This document shows, one piece after another, positions 26,032 through 35,596 of a stretch of DNA of 64,000 nucleotides. Position 1 is the stretch's first letter. The number at the start of each line of letters is the position of its first letter. The stretch spans positions 37,600 through 101,599 of the forward strand of contig JBJXGX010000041.1 in assembly GCA_046160305.1 (NCBI GenBank), written 5' to 3'. The DNA is from SHXR01 sp046160305. Lineage in GTDB: Bacteria; Pseudomonadota; Gammaproteobacteria; Burkholderiales; SG8-39. The notes beneath the pieces were generated by a model. That model was not told the origin of the DNA and ran no database searches. It saw only the letters and a list, made by a program, of their open reading frames with translations. The translations under genes were made by a program, and so were the position numbers.

Positions 26032-27039
26032 TCAGCCCGGCGCAAACAGTTTCTGAAACCGCTCGGATTCCTGCTTGCCGCCTGCCTTCTCCATGCGTTC
26101 TTTCATGCGCGCCCAGCTTGCGTCTTGTGCGCCCTTGATGAAGCGCTTGCTCGCATCGGCTGACATGCTGACCACTTTCATCCCGCGCTTTTCCAGCTCG
26201 ACGAATTCTTTCGTGCGGAGCTCGCCAAGGTCTTTGATGCTCGATGCCTCATGCTCGACCGCCAATCGGTTCAGAATTTCGCGGCTCTTCTCGGAAAGCC
26301 CGTTCCATTTCCGCACATTGATCACGACACCAAGATCGGTCGAGAAAAAGGCCGGCTCGACGCGGTATTTCAAGAACTTGTCCCAGTTCGGATCCATAAG
26401 CCCGATCTGCGTCCAGGCCGTGAGATCGACCGTGCCCCGCTCGAGCGCGGTGTACAACTCGGTTGAATTCAGATTGATGACCTGGGCGCCCAGGTAATTG
26501 GTGAGGAATGCGTTGTAGATCGGATTGCCGCGGACCTTGAAGCCTTTGATGTCCAGATGCCCGGTGGCATCGAGCTTCGGTTCCTTGGTGCCCCAGATGT
26601 TGAAGCGAATGCCGCTATCGAACCAGCCGAGGTAGTACACGCCCATCCGGCGGATGTGCGCTTCCTTGATCGCGTCGTACGCACCGTTCTTGCGTGCGGC
26701 CGGGCCGTCGATCGTGCTCGCACTGACGGCGTCGCATTCAGGCACCGTCGCGGCGTAGAAGGCGCACGGCGTGTAGACCATGTCGACCACGCCATCGCGC
26801 GCGGCATTCGGTTGTTCCATCATGCCGATCGCTTCCGGGCCGCCCCGCACCTGGATCGTGAACACACCCTTGCCCGCGTCATTCGCTTTTTTCACGAACT
26901 CGAGGAAGCTGCGCGAATACACCCAGTTCGCCGGAAACGTGTGTGTTGCGGTGAGCTTGTCTTGTGCGACTGCGGGCAAGGACGCGCCATATCCGCTGAG
27001 CGCGATGACCGCAGCCAGCGCCTTAATCAATCTATTCAT
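26032..27039 (-). CDS. dctP: TRAP transporter substrate-binding protein (DctP-like), system 2
   Basis: Periplasmic binding protein, 335 residues with a signal peptide ending at AVAQ. Family marks are KGFKVRGNPIYNAFLTNYLG (with the ligand Arg) and STELYTALERGTVDLTAWTQ. First gene of TRAP operon 2, ATG with GGGATGAGAG upstream. The ligand cannot be inferred. Confidence 0.86.
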   Translation of the reverse strand: MNRLIKALAAVIALSGYGASLPAVAQDKLTATHTFPANWVYSRSFLEFVKKANDAGKGVFTIQVRGGPEAIGMMEQPNAARDGVVDMVYTPCAFYAATVPECDAVSASTIDGPAARKNGAYDAIKEAHIRRMGVYYLGWFDSGIRFNIWGTKEPKLDATGHLDIKGFKVRGNPIYNAFLTNYLGAQVINLNSTELYTALERGTVDLTAWTQIGLMDPNWDKFLKYRVEPAFFSTDLGVVINVRKWNGLSEKSREILNRLAVEHEASSIKDLGELRTKEFVELEKRGMKVVSMSADASKRFIKGAQDASWARMKERMEKAGGKQESERFQKLFAPG

Positions 27040-27082
27040 CTCTCATCCCTTTGCGTGGAGCGATGTGCTCCGCGCCGGAATA

Positions 27083-28048
27083 TTACAGGGCCCGATGCGC
27101 TCTTGTGCGCCTCGCCCAAAGGCGTGTTGCGACAGTCATTCCCGCGAGCACGATGGCACCCGCCACGATCCCGACGATTGCATCGGCCACGATCGGAACG
27201 ATCACCCGCACCCCGCCGGCGAACGGGATGCCTGCACCGAGCCCGCTCACGAAATGTTCGATGGCTCCATGAATGATCGGCAGGCCATGCACGATGATCC
27301 CGCCCCCCACCAAGAACATGGCGACCGTGCCGATGATGGACAGCCCCTTCATCATGATCGGCGCAATGCGGAGAATGAGGCGTCCGATGCCCTGCTTGAA
27401 CGCAGTCCAGGCGCTGTCACCGCGGATGCGAATCAGATGGGCCCCGGCATCGTCCAGCTTAACGATGCCCGCGACCAGACCGTAGACCCCGATGGTCATG
27501 ATGATCGCAATTGCGGACAAGACCGCGACTTGCCGCGCGAACGGCGCTGTCGCCACCGTGCCGAGCGTGATGACGAGGATCTCGGCGGACAAGACGAAAT
27601 CGGTCCGGATCGCACCTTGAATCTTCGCACGCTCGAATGCCACGAGATCGATCGAGGGATCAACCATGGCGCCCACCAACTCGGCATGGTGAGTCTGATC
27701 TTCAGCCTTGCCATGGAGCAGCTTGTGAGCGAGCTTCTCGCACCCTTCATAGCAAAGGTACGCGCCGCCCAGCATCAGGAGCGGTGTGACCGCCCACGGC
27801 ACGAACGCGCTGATCGCAAGCGCCGCTGGAACAAGAATCAGTTTGTTCTTGAATGAGCCTTTGGCGACCGCCCACACCACCGGTAGCTCGCGCTCGGCGC
27901 GCACACCAGAGACCTGCTCGGCATTGAGAGCAAGATCGTCGCCTAGAACGCCGGCGGTCTTCTTTGCGGCGACCTTGGTCATGACCGCTACGTCATCGAG
28001 AATGCTGGCGATATCGTCGATGAGCATCAAGAGGCTGGAACCGGCCAT
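27083..28048 (-). CDS. DUF808 (YedI-like) inner-membrane protein
   Basis: Multi-pass membrane protein of the DUF808 family, 321 residues, close to the E. coli YedI length. It begins AGSSLLMLIDDIASILDDVA and contains KTAGVLGDDLALNAEQV and LMLGGAYLCYEGCEKLAHKL, all typical. Function is unknown. It is divergent from the flavin monooxygenase gene across a 182-bp gap. Confidence 0.85.
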   Translation of the reverse strand: MAGSSLLMLIDDIASILDDVAVMTKVAAKKTAGVLGDDLALNAEQVSGVRAERELPVVWAVAKGSFKNKLILVPAALAISAFVPWAVTPLLMLGGAYLCYEGCEKLAHKLLHGKAEDQTHHAELVGAMVDPSIDLVAFERAKIQGAIRTDFVLSAEILVITLGTVATAPFARQVAVLSAIAIIMTIGVYGLVAGIVKLDDAGAHLIRIRGDSAWTAFKQGIGRLILRIAPIMMKGLSIIGTVAMFLVGGGIIVHGLPIIHGAIEHFVSGLGAGIPFAGGVRVIVPIVADAIVGIVAGAIVLAGMTVATRLWARRTRAHRAL

Positions 28049-28190
28049 TGGCTGCGTCCGATCGGGGAATGCCCCGAAAATACTCCTCGATGCGCCAGCC
28101 GACGAGTGCTTTGATCCTGTGCAGGTGGCTGATTGGCGGCTTGTAGTCCCCGCCGCATCACACAGAAAATTTCGCGTCCGCCATTACCCT

Positions 28191-28196
28191 TATAAT
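28191..28196 (+). promoter_or_regulatory. Candidate -10 element for the LLM monooxygenase gene
   Basis: A perfect TATAAT sits 35 bp before the chosen start at 28231, in the 182-bp divergent gap. No good -35 is visible at 16-18 bp, so an activator or an extended -10 would be needed. Confidence 0.3.
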
Positions 28197-28230
28197 GCCA
28201 TGCGCGTCAAGATTCGAAAGGGATAGGTCC

Positions 28231-29565
28231 ATGCGGGCAGTGCGCAGAATGCGGCTTGGCGCGTTCATGCGGCCGGTGAGTATCCATACCGCCGCGTGGC
28301 GTTATCCGGGCGCGATGGCCGATGCGAATTTCAACTTCCCGTATTTGAAGCGCTTCATCCAGACGCTGGAGCGCGGACGCTTCGACATGTTTTTCATGGC
28401 CGATCACCTGGCCGTCCTCAACATGCCGATGGCCGCACTCAAGCGAAGCGCCACGGTGGCATCGTTCGATCCTCTCACCCTGCTTCCGGCGCTTGCCGCG
28501 GTCACGGAACGAATCGGGCTGGTGGCAACCGCCTCGACCACCTACAACGAGCCCTATCACGTCGCGCGAAAATTCGCTTCGCTTGACCATATCAGCGGCG
28601 GTCGCGCCGGCTGGAATCTGGTGACCTCCACCAATCCCCGCGAGGCGCTCAACTTCGGACGCGACGAGCATCTCGAGCACGGCAAGCGCTACGCACGGGC
28701 CCGCGAGTTTTTCGATGTGGTGACGGGTCTATGGGACAGTTGGGCTGACGACGCCTTCACGCGCGATGTCGATACCGGCGTGTATTTCGATCCGGCCAAG
28801 CTGCGCGTCCTCGACCATAAGGGATCGCATTTCACGGTACGCGGACCGCTCAATGTCGGCCGGCCGATTCAAGGGTGGCCAGTCATCGTGCAAGCGGGTG
28901 CGTCGGATGCCGGTCGCCAGATCGCGGCGGAAACCGCCGAGGTCATCTTCGCGGGTCAACGCGAGCTCGATGGGGCGCGCGAGCTGTATGCCGATGTGAA
29001 GGGGCGCATGCAACGAGTCGGCCGCAATCCCGATCACCTCAAGGTACTGCCTGGAGCATTCGTCGTGGTGGGCAATACCGACGCCGAGGCGCGCGAGAAG
29101 AAGGCGCTTCTCGATAGCCTGGTGCATCCGGACAGCGGTATCGCGACCTTGTCGGTTCTCTTGGGCACCGATGCCGCCGGATTCGAATTAGACCAACCGT
29201 TGCCAGAAATCCCGGAGAGCAACGCAAGCAAGAGCGGGCGTGAACGCATCGTGAACATGGCCCGGCGCGATAATCTGACCGTTCGACAGCTTGCGCAGAT
29301 TGTCGGTGGCAGCTTCAACACGCTCGAAATCATCGGGGCGCCGTCCACGATCGCCGATCAGATGGAGCACTGGCTCCAATCCGATGCCTGCGATGGCTTC
29401 AATGTGATGTTCCCCTATCTGCCGGCCGGGCTCGATGACTTTGTAGACCGCGTTGTCCCGGAGCTGCAGCGGCGCGGATTGTTCCGGCAAGAGTACGAGG
29501 GCACGACTCTGCGGGAGAACCTGGGGTTGCCGCGGCCCGCGAATCGGCACTTCAAAGGAGACTGA
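28231..29565 (+). CDS. LLM-class flavin-dependent monooxygenase (NtaA/SnaA/DszA family)
   Basis: FMNH2-dependent oxygenase with the luciferase fold, 444 residues, the usual NtaA length. It shows FDMFFMADHLAVL, DPLTLLPALAAVTERIGLVATASTTYN split across the barrel, and SGGRAGWNLVTSTNPREALNFG, which is diagnostic of the group acting on chelators (NTA, EDTA), sulfones and related xenobiotics. Start at 28231 with AAAGGGATAGG upstream. A flavin reductase is not next to it. Its stop codon is a TGA within a TGAAGGG unit. Confidence 0.86.
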   Translation: MRAVRRMRLGAFMRPVSIHTAAWRYPGAMADANFNFPYLKRFIQTLERGRFDMFFMADHLAVLNMPMAALKRSATVASFDPLTLLPALAAVTERIGLVATASTTYNEPYHVARKFASLDHISGGRAGWNLVTSTNPREALNFGRDEHLEHGKRYARAREFFDVVTGLWDSWADDAFTRDVDTGVYFDPAKLRVLDHKGSHFTVRGPLNVGRPIQGWPVIVQAGASDAGRQIAAETAEVIFAGQRELDGARELYADVKGRMQRVGRNPDHLKVLPGAFVVVGNTDAEAREKKALLDSLVHPDSGIATLSVLLGTDAAGFELDQPLPEIPESNASKSGRERIVNMARRDNLTVRQLAQIVGGSFNTLEIIGAPSTIADQMEHWLQSDACDGFNVMFPYLPAGLDDFVDRVVPELQRRGLFRQEYEGTTLRENLGLPRPANRHFKGD

Positions 29566-29579
29566 AGGGCCTTTTCTCC

Positions 29580-29615
29580 TTTCACCCTTCACCCTTCACC
29601 CTTCACCCCTTCACC
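29580..29615. repeat. Heptamer tandem repeat (TTCACCC / GGGTGAA)
   Basis: About four to five units of TTCACCC between the convergent monooxygenase and quinone oxidoreductase genes; the repeat overlaps the last bases of the latter. Read on the minus strand it is GGGTGAA, so TGA falls in all three frames within 21 bases. Confidence 0.75.
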
Positions 29616-30591
29616 ACACCAGCGCGATCGCGCCGGTGGTCTTGCGCGCCGCCAGATCACGATGTGCATCGGCTGCATCCGCGAGCGGGTACCGGTGCCG
29701 CACCTCGATCTTCACCACGCCGCTTTGCAGTGCCTCGAAGTACTCGCGCGCCCGCATCAGCAATTCAGTGCGATCCTTCGTATACGTGAACAGGGCCGGG
29801 CTCGTCACATAGAGCGAGCCCAGATGATTCAAGCGAAAAATATCGAACGGCGGCAAAGGCCCGGATGCAGTGCCGTAGCTCACCAGGAGGCCGCGCGACT
29901 TCAGGCTCGCCAGCGACTTGTCGAACGTCGCGGGCCCGACCGCGTCGTACACGACATCGGCGCCCCGCCCGTTGGTGATGTCCTTGACGCGTGCCGCCAG
30001 ATCCTCGCGGCTCGTCACAATAACGTGATCGCAGCCAAAACCGCGCGCGAGCGGGACCTTCTCATCGGATCCGACCGTGCCGATCACGGTTGCGCCAAGA
30101 TGCTTGGCCCACTGGCACACGATCTGCCCGACGCCGCCCGCCGCGGCGTGCACGACAATGACATGCCCGGGAGCGACCTCGAAGGTGCCCTTGATCAGAT
30201 AGTGCGCGGTCAATCCACGAAGGATGCTCGAGGCCGCCAGCGCCATATCGATTCCCACGGGAACGGGCACCAAACGGTCTGCCGGCATGATGCGCCATTC
30301 GGCATAACCGCCGGGCGGAGGGGTGGTATAGGCGATGCGATCGCCTCGCTTCCACTCGGTGACACCGGCGCCGATTTCCTCCACCACACCGGCGGCCTCC
30401 ATACCGAGCACGGCCGGGTAGGACGGCAGGGGATACCGGCCGCTCCGATGCTGGAGATCGATGTAGTTGACCCCTGCCGCGGTCTGACGAATAAGGACCT
30501 GACCTGCGGACGGGGCGCCGACCTCGCGCTCTTCAACGCGCAGGACTTCCGGACCGCCGGGGCGGTCCATCACAACGACGCGCGATTTCAT
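29611..30591 (-). CDS. Quinone oxidoreductase (zinc-free MDR family)
   Basis: NADPH-dependent quinone or enone reductase, 326 residues. The start at 30591 gives MKSRVVVMDRPGGPEVLRVEE, the usual N-terminus. The QOR pattern is clear: YIDLQHRSGRYPLPSYPAVLGMEAAGVV in two parts, VVHAAAGGVGQIVCQWAKHLGA for cofactor and GTIGSDEK-like GTVGSDEK. No zinc cysteines are present. The stop TGA lies in the TGAAGGG repeat. Confidence 0.87.
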   Translation of the reverse strand: MKSRVVVMDRPGGPEVLRVEEREVGAPSAGQVLIRQTAAGVNYIDLQHRSGRYPLPSYPAVLGMEAAGVVEEIGAGVTEWKRGDRIAYTTPPPGGYAEWRIMPADRLVPVPVGIDMALAASSILRGLTAHYLIKGTFEVAPGHVIVVHAAAGGVGQIVCQWAKHLGATVIGTVGSDEKVPLARGFGCDHVIVTSREDLAARVKDITNGRGADVVYDAVGPATFDKSLASLKSRGLLVSYGTASGPLPPFDIFRLNHLGSLYVTSPALFTYTKDRTELLMRAREYFEALQSGVVKIEVRHRYPLADAADAHRDLAARKTTGAIALVW

Positions 30592-30610
30592 GACCATCTC
30601 AACAGCGCAG

Positions 30611-30711
30611 GGCGGAAAAGCGCAGCGCCTTCCGCCGCACAACGTTCGGAATTCGGAGGGAATCGCTATACGCAGGTTCCCGTACGGCGGAAGGCGCTAC
30701 GCTTTTCCACC
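30611..30711. repeat. Inverted repeat, GGCGGAAAAGCGC family
   Basis: Arms of 26 nt at 30611-30636 and 30686-30711 match as reverse complements at 24 of 26 positions (core AAAAGCG-AGCGCCTTCCGCC). It lies between the quinone oxidoreductase start and the Liv binding-protein end. The family is a common dispersed element in betaproteobacterial genomes. There is no T-run. Confidence 0.75.
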
Positions 30712-30730
30712 CTACTTTCTCTTGCGGATT

Positions 30731-30758
30731 CCCTTCACCCTTCACCCTTCACCCTTCA
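30731..30758. repeat. Heptamer tandem repeat immediately after a stop codon
   Basis: Four CCCTTCA units (TGAAGGG on the coding strand of the neighbour) begin 3 bases after the stop of the Liv-type binding-protein gene. Same family as 29580-29615. Confidence 0.75.
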
Positions 30759-30760
30759 CA

Positions 30761-32005
30761 TTATTTTTTCGGCCAAACAGGCTTCGCCAGCGCAATTTCG
30801 GTCGGGTAGACCGTTACCGGTTCGCCGTTTTGCCACTGGATGATCATGATGCCCGCACCCGCGCGCCGGCCGTCATCGTTGAACTTGATGCGACCGCCCG
30901 GGTAGAACTTGGTCGGCCCGTCTTGGGTGTCCATCGCGCGAATCGCATCGGCAATTTTTTTGCGATCCGCTACGCCGGTCTTTTCGAGCGCCTCCTTGAA
31001 GATCCACATGTCGCCGTAGCTGCAGAGACTGTCTTGCGTCATCCACGGCTCGCCGGTGCGTTTCTTGAAGTCGGCGACCAGCTTTTCCTGCCCCTTCTGG
31101 GTCCAGTTCGCGACGATAACCAGCATGCCTTCCATGAGATCCTTGCCGACCGACTTCAGCAATTCGGGCATTCCCAAGGGTGCGCCGTTGCCAATCATCG
31201 GAATACGGCCGCGCCCCAATCCCATCTCGTTCATCTTTTCCAAAATCAGCTTGGAATCGGACGTGTTGGTGGGGACGAACAGCACCGCCTCCGGTCGCGA
31301 GCTGCGCAACTTTTGCACGACCGATGTCGCATCGGAGAGCGGCGGCGTAAAAATCTCGTCGACGGTGAGCTTGATGCCCATCTTCTCCAATCCGCCCTCG
31401 CGCATCGGCTTCAGGAAGCTCACCGGCGAAGCGGTGTTGTCACCGACGATGCCGATGGTCTTCAATTGCTGCCCGGTCGCGGCCTTGCCCAATTCGACGA
31501 TCGCGGGCATGGCGCCAACCGACTGCGCACCCGCGGTGGGCGATGTCTGGAAGACGTACCTGAAGCCGCGCGCCGTGATCTGATCCGAATACGACAACGT
31601 GAGGATCGGCATCTCGGCGCGTTCCGTCACCTCGGTGACCGCGAGCGTGAACGAAGAGAGCCACGCGCCGGTCGCGCCGATCATGTCGGGCTCGGATGCG
31701 ACGAACCGCTGCGCGGCGTTCTTTGCCTTCTCGGTTGAATCACCCGCATCGGCGGTGACGAGCTTCAATTTCGCCCCTTGCATCGACTTGATGCCACCGC
31801 CGGTGTTGATGTCGTCGATCGCCATCTGGGCACCCTTCAACATGAGCTCGCCCTGGCGCGCCCACGGTCCGGAGAGCGGCGCGATCAACCCGACTTTCAC
31901 TTCCTTTGCCTGGGCCAGAACGACCGGCGCTGTAGACACCAGGGCGAATGCGGCCAATGCAGTCGCCACAATACGCATCAACAAACCCTGCCGAATGTCT
32001 CGCAT
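30761..32005 (-). CDS. Branched-chain amino acid-type ABC substrate-binding protein
   Basis: Periplasmic Leu/Ile/Val-binding family protein, 414 residues. ATG at 32005 with TGGAGGA upstream; the signal peptide ends at VLAQ. Marks are EVKVGLIAPLSGPWARQGEL, a GGIKSMQGAKLKLVTADAG first-lobe strand and the second-lobe AKSEAVL-type region RSSRPEAVLFVP. First gene of a liv operon that continues LivF, LivMG and LivH. The binding site of this subgroup often takes amides or aromatic acids instead of leucine. Confidence 0.86.
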   Translation of the reverse strand: MRDIRQGLLMRIVATALAAFALVSTAPVVLAQAKEVKVGLIAPLSGPWARQGELMLKGAQMAIDDINTGGGIKSMQGAKLKLVTADAGDSTEKAKNAAQRFVASEPDMIGATGAWLSSFTLAVTEVTERAEMPILTLSYSDQITARGFRYVFQTSPTAGAQSVGAMPAIVELGKAATGQQLKTIGIVGDNTASPVSFLKPMREGGLEKMGIKLTVDEIFTPPLSDATSVVQKLRSSRPEAVLFVPTNTSDSKLILEKMNEMGLGRGRIPMIGNGAPLGMPELLKSVGKDLMEGMLVIVANWTQKGQEKLVADFKKRTGEPWMTQDSLCSYGDMWIFKEALEKTGVADRKKIADAIRAMDTQDGPTKFYPGGRIKFNDDGRRAGAGIMIIQWQNGEPVTVYPTEIALAKPVWPKK

Positions 32006-32070
32006 GATGAATCCTCCAGTACTTCGATGGAACTTGTCTCTCCGCCTTTGTATTCTTGCGCCGAATCGTC

Positions 32071-32778
32071 TCACATTCCCAGATAGGCGCGCTTCACCCG
32101 CTCGTCCCGGATCAATGTGTCATGCACCCCTTCCAGCACCACACGTCCCGACTCGAGCACGTAGCCCCGATCACATGATTCGAGCGCCTCGGCCACCCGC
32201 TGCTCGACCAGCAGAATGGTGATCTTCGACTCGCGGTGGATCGATTCGATGCGCTCGAAGATTTGGTCGGCAATGGTCGGCGCGAGCCCCATCGACGGCT
32301 CATCCAGCATCAGGACACGCGGCGATGACGCAAGGCCGCGCCCGATCGACAACATCTGCTGCTCGCCGCCTGAAAGGGTGCCCGCGAGCTGATCTCGCCG
32401 TTCGGCCAATACCGGGAAGAGCTCCACGATCTGGGCGAGATTGCGCTTCCAATCGGCACGCCCGCGCACCGAGTGCGCCCCCATCTCCAGATTTTCGAGG
32501 ACCGTGAGCGATTTGAATACCTGGCGCCCCTCCGGAACATGCGCGATGCCAAGATGCGCACGCTCGGACGGCGGAATCGCGAGCAGATCCTTGCCGTCGA
32601 ACTTCACGCTGCCGGACACGGGCTGCACGATGCCGGAGATGGCTTTGAAGAGCGTGGTCTTGCCGGCGCCATTCGGCCCGACGATCGCGATGAACTGACC
32701 CTCGGCCACTTCGACCGAAACGTCGACCAGCGCCTTCAGTCCGCCGTAGGCGACCGTGAGAGACTCAATGCTGAGCAT
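32071..32778 (-). CDS. livF: Branched-chain amino acid-type ABC ATPase LivF
   Basis: ATP-binding subunit of 235 residues, typical LivF size. Walker A GPNGAGKTT, signature LSGGEQQ, Walker B LMLDEPSMGLAP and the LivF-type helical insert VPEGRQVFKSLTVLENLEMG. Its start overlaps the last 14 bp of the LivMG gene, implying translational coupling. Confidence 0.9.
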   Translation of the reverse strand: MLSIESLTVAYGGLKALVDVSVEVAEGQFIAIVGPNGAGKTTLFKAISGIVQPVSGSVKFDGKDLLAIPPSERAHLGIAHVPEGRQVFKSLTVLENLEMGAHSVRGRADWKRNLAQIVELFPVLAERRDQLAGTLSGGEQQMLSIGRGLASSPRVLMLDEPSMGLAPTIADQIFERIESIHRESKITILLVEQRVAEALESCDRGYVLESGRVVLEGVHDTLIRDERVKRAYLGM

Positions 32779-34546
32779 GCTTCATCCACCGCTTGCCAAG
32801 ATACGCCTCGATTACGTTCGGATCCTTCGTGACCGCCTCGGGTTTGCCCTGGGCCAGCATGCGCCCGTGGTTGAGCACGACGAAGCGGTCGGCGAGCCGC
32901 ACCATCGCCTGCATGGTGTGCTCGATGATGACGATGGTTGCACCGCTCTTCGCAAGCGCATCGATCACTGACAGCATCCGTTCGACTTCCTGGCTGCCGA
33001 GCCCGGCAAGCGTTTCGTCAAGGAGAAGGAGCTGCGGGCGCGACGCGAGCGCGCGGGCGAGCTCCATCAACCGCAATTCGACATTCGTGAGTCCGCCGGC
33101 GAGCGCGGTCGCGCGCTCGGCCATGCCCACGCGCGCGAGCGCTTCGACCGCCAGCGCGATGGCCTGGTCATCATCGGATTCGGCGACGAACGCGCCAACG
33201 ACGACATTCTGCAGCACGGTCATGCGTGAGAACGGACGCACCACCTGGAACGTGCGCCCGATACCGCGCCGGCAGATTTCGTTCGGGCGCATACCGACGA
33301 GATTCTCGTTGGCCCACATGACCCGACCGGCATGGGGCGGAAGGAATCCGTTCAGCAGGTTGAAGAGCGTGGTCTTGCCGGCACCGTTCGGGCCGATGAT
33401 GCCCAGCACTTCACCCTTGTGCACGTCGAAGCTCACGTCCTCGACCGCTTTCAATCCACCGAACGCGCGCGAGATGCCTTCCACCTTGAGCACCACTTCG
33501 CTGCTCACCGTGCGATTCGCGTGACCCGTCATGGCAGGCGGCAGGTGAACAGGCGCCGACACCGCTGAGGCAGCGGAACTGCCGGCCGCCGCGGCACGGC
33601 GCTTGCGCAAGGCCTCGCGGACGTGGGGAACGATCCCTTCCGGCGCGAGCAGGATGACGAGCACGATCGCAATGCCGAACACGACGCCCTGGATGCCCGG
33701 AATCTTGTCGCCAAGCTCGGCATGAAGAATTTCGGCCAACGGAATCAGGATCGCCGAACCTACGACCGGACCCCACACGGTGGCGACGCCACCGAACAAT
33801 GTGACGATCAGCGCCTGTGCCGATGTGAGCATGCCGAACACGCTTGGTGGGGTGACGATCAACAAGACCACCGCATAGAAACCGCCCACCCCCGCGGCGA
33901 TCGCGCCCGACACCATGATTGCCCGCATTTTCCAGGCCCAGGTGTTGATACCCGCGGCCTCGGCGGCCGGCTCGTTCTGCTTGATGGCAAGGAGCGACAA
34001 CCCGAACCGGGAGCGCTCGACCTTGAGCGAAATCGCCATCGCCACCACGAGCATTGCCAAGGCAATGCCGACGTACCACCGATAATCCTTGAATTGCATG
34101 AAGGCGGCGGGCGATTCGCGCTTCATCGGCAGCGAAACCTCCTGGTAGCCGAGCCACTCGAAGATGTAGAGCAGCGCAAGCGGGTAGGCGAGCATCGCCA
34201 AGGCGAAGTAATGGCCGCGCAACCGAAAGGTCGGCCAACCGATCAAGGCACCCGCGATGACGCCGACCACCATGCCGATCGGGATGCCGAACCAGGGCGA
34301 GATGTCCGCCTTTACCAGCAGCAGGGTGACCGTGTAGGCGCCGAGCCCGAAAAACGACGCGTGCCCGAACGAGACCATCCCCGAGTAACCGGAAAAAACA
34401 TTCCAGGAGATGCCAAGAATCGCCCAGACCGGCACCAGGGTCAGCATGAGCTGGTAATACTGGTTCTCGATCAGCATCGAGGCCGCGAGATAGACGATCG
34501 CGACGATGATGATGATGCCGACGTCGCGTCCGATGGTTCGTTGCAT
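32765..34546 (-). CDS. Fused LivM permease and LivG ATPase
   Basis: Single 593-residue protein. Residues about 1-315 form the LivM membrane core (LGISWNVFSGYSGMVSFGHA, LRGHYFALAMLAYPLALLYI, GGVATVWGPVVGSAILIP). A basic, Ala-rich linker at about 316-350 leads into a LivG ATPase with Walker A GPNGAGKTT, a Walker B stretch LLLLDETLAGLGSQE and the LivG-type RTFQVVRPFSRMTVLQNVVVG. The first Met at 34546 is used. The order LivF, LivMG, LivH follows the binding protein. Fusion fixes permease and ATPase at a 1:1 ratio. Confidence 0.9.
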   Translation of the reverse strand: MQRTIGRDVGIIIIVAIVYLAASMLIENQYYQLMLTLVPVWAILGISWNVFSGYSGMVSFGHASFFGLGAYTVTLLLVKADISPWFGIPIGMVVGVIAGALIGWPTFRLRGHYFALAMLAYPLALLYIFEWLGYQEVSLPMKRESPAAFMQFKDYRWYVGIALAMLVVAMAISLKVERSRFGLSLLAIKQNEPAAEAAGINTWAWKMRAIMVSGAIAAGVGGFYAVVLLIVTPPSVFGMLTSAQALIVTLFGGVATVWGPVVGSAILIPLAEILHAELGDKIPGIQGVVFGIAIVLVILLAPEGIVPHVREALRKRRAAAAGSSAASAVSAPVHLPPAMTGHANRTVSSEVVLKVEGISRAFGGLKAVEDVSFDVHKGEVLGIIGPNGAGKTTLFNLLNGFLPPHAGRVMWANENLVGMRPNEICRRGIGRTFQVVRPFSRMTVLQNVVVGAFVAESDDDQAIALAVEALARVGMAERATALAGGLTNVELRLMELARALASRPQLLLLDETLAGLGSQEVERMLSVIDALAKSGATIVIIEHTMQAMVRLADRFVVLNHGRMLAQGKPEAVTKDPNVIEAYLGKRWMKHAQH

Positions 34547-34548
34547 CC

Positions 34549-35508
34549 CTAGACCCTCTCGGCGTTGCGTCCGAACAACCCTTCGGGACGCACGAGCACA
34601 ATCAATAGGAAGACGACGAAGATCGCCGCGTTCTGCAACTGCACCGGCAACACGAGCGTGGAGAGCTGCTGCACCAGTCCGATCGTGAGGCCTCCCCAAA
34701 ATGCACCGACGATGCTGCCGAACCCGCCGAGCACGACACCCGCGTACATGATGATGACGAATTCGAGGCCGACATACGGCTGGAACGGATAGTAGGTGGC
34801 GACCAACCCACCCGCGATCGCAGTGAGCGCGATGCCAAGCGCGAAGGCGACGCGATAGGCTGCATCGACATTGATGCCCATATACGTTGCGGCTTCGGGA
34901 TTGTCCGCGGCCGCTCGAAGCGTCTTGCCCAATCGCGAACGGCTGATGAAGAGATACAGACCGATCGCCACGACCACCGACACGATGAAGGCAACGCTCC
35001 GCGCCTTGTTGAGGAACACCGACAGATCCTGGCCGACGAGGGGCCCGATCTCCCAGGCCGAAGCGGACAACGGGGTGCTGATGTTCTGCGGCATCGAGCC
35101 GAACAGGATCAATCCGCCATTGGCGATAATGAGCGACATGCCAAGGGTGAGGATGAGTTGCGGATAGTGCCCTTCGCTCTCGGTACCCGCGACACGGATG
35201 CCGGTTACGCGCGATAGCAAGGTGCTATGCAGCAACACACCAAAGCCGTAGAGGATGACCGCGCCAAGCAGTGCGGCCACCACCGGACCGAGGTAGGGCC
35301 CGAGGAATTGCCCGAGTCCGAGCCAGCCGAAAATATAAAGCGTGGCGTACATGCCGAGCATCAGGAAATCGCCCTGCGCGAAATTGATGACCCGCATGAC
35401 CCCGTAGATCAGGCCAAGGCCGACACACATGAGGCCGTAGATACTGCCGACCAGGATGCCGGCCGCAAGCGCCTGCAGGATGTTCTCGGTGATGATCAGT
35501 GCATTCAT
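34549..35508 (-). CDS. livH: Branched-chain amino acid-type permease LivH
   Basis: LivH membrane permease, 319 residues. GSIYGLMCVGLGLIYGVMRVINFAQGDFLM (in parts) at residues 22-51 and a LRAAADNPEAATYMGINVD cytoplasmic loop are diagnostic. It ends 2 bp before the LivM-LivG start. Confidence 0.9.
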   Translation of the reverse strand: MNALIITENILQALAAGILVGSIYGLMCVGLGLIYGVMRVINFAQGDFLMLGMYATLYIFGWLGLGQFLGPYLGPVVAALLGAVILYGFGVLLHSTLLSRVTGIRVAGTESEGHYPQLILTLGMSLIIANGGLILFGSMPQNISTPLSASAWEIGPLVGQDLSVFLNKARSVAFIVSVVVAIGLYLFISRSRLGKTLRAAADNPEAATYMGINVDAAYRVAFALGIALTAIAGGLVATYYPFQPYVGLEFVIIMYAGVVLGGFGSIVGAFWGGLTIGLVQQLSTLVLPVQLQNAAIFVVFLLIVLVRPEGLFGRNAERV

Positions 35509-35596
35509 CGTTTTATGGAAGCGCTGATTAAGCTATCCCGCACAATCGGCGCGACCATCCTTTTCAGGGAGTTACGAGGGGGCGAGCCCCCTTTGT

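Noticed and set aside
30611..30711. Hairpin as a Rho-independent terminator.
   Set aside because: No T-run on either side and the arms are 49 bp apart; it fits a dispersed repeat better.
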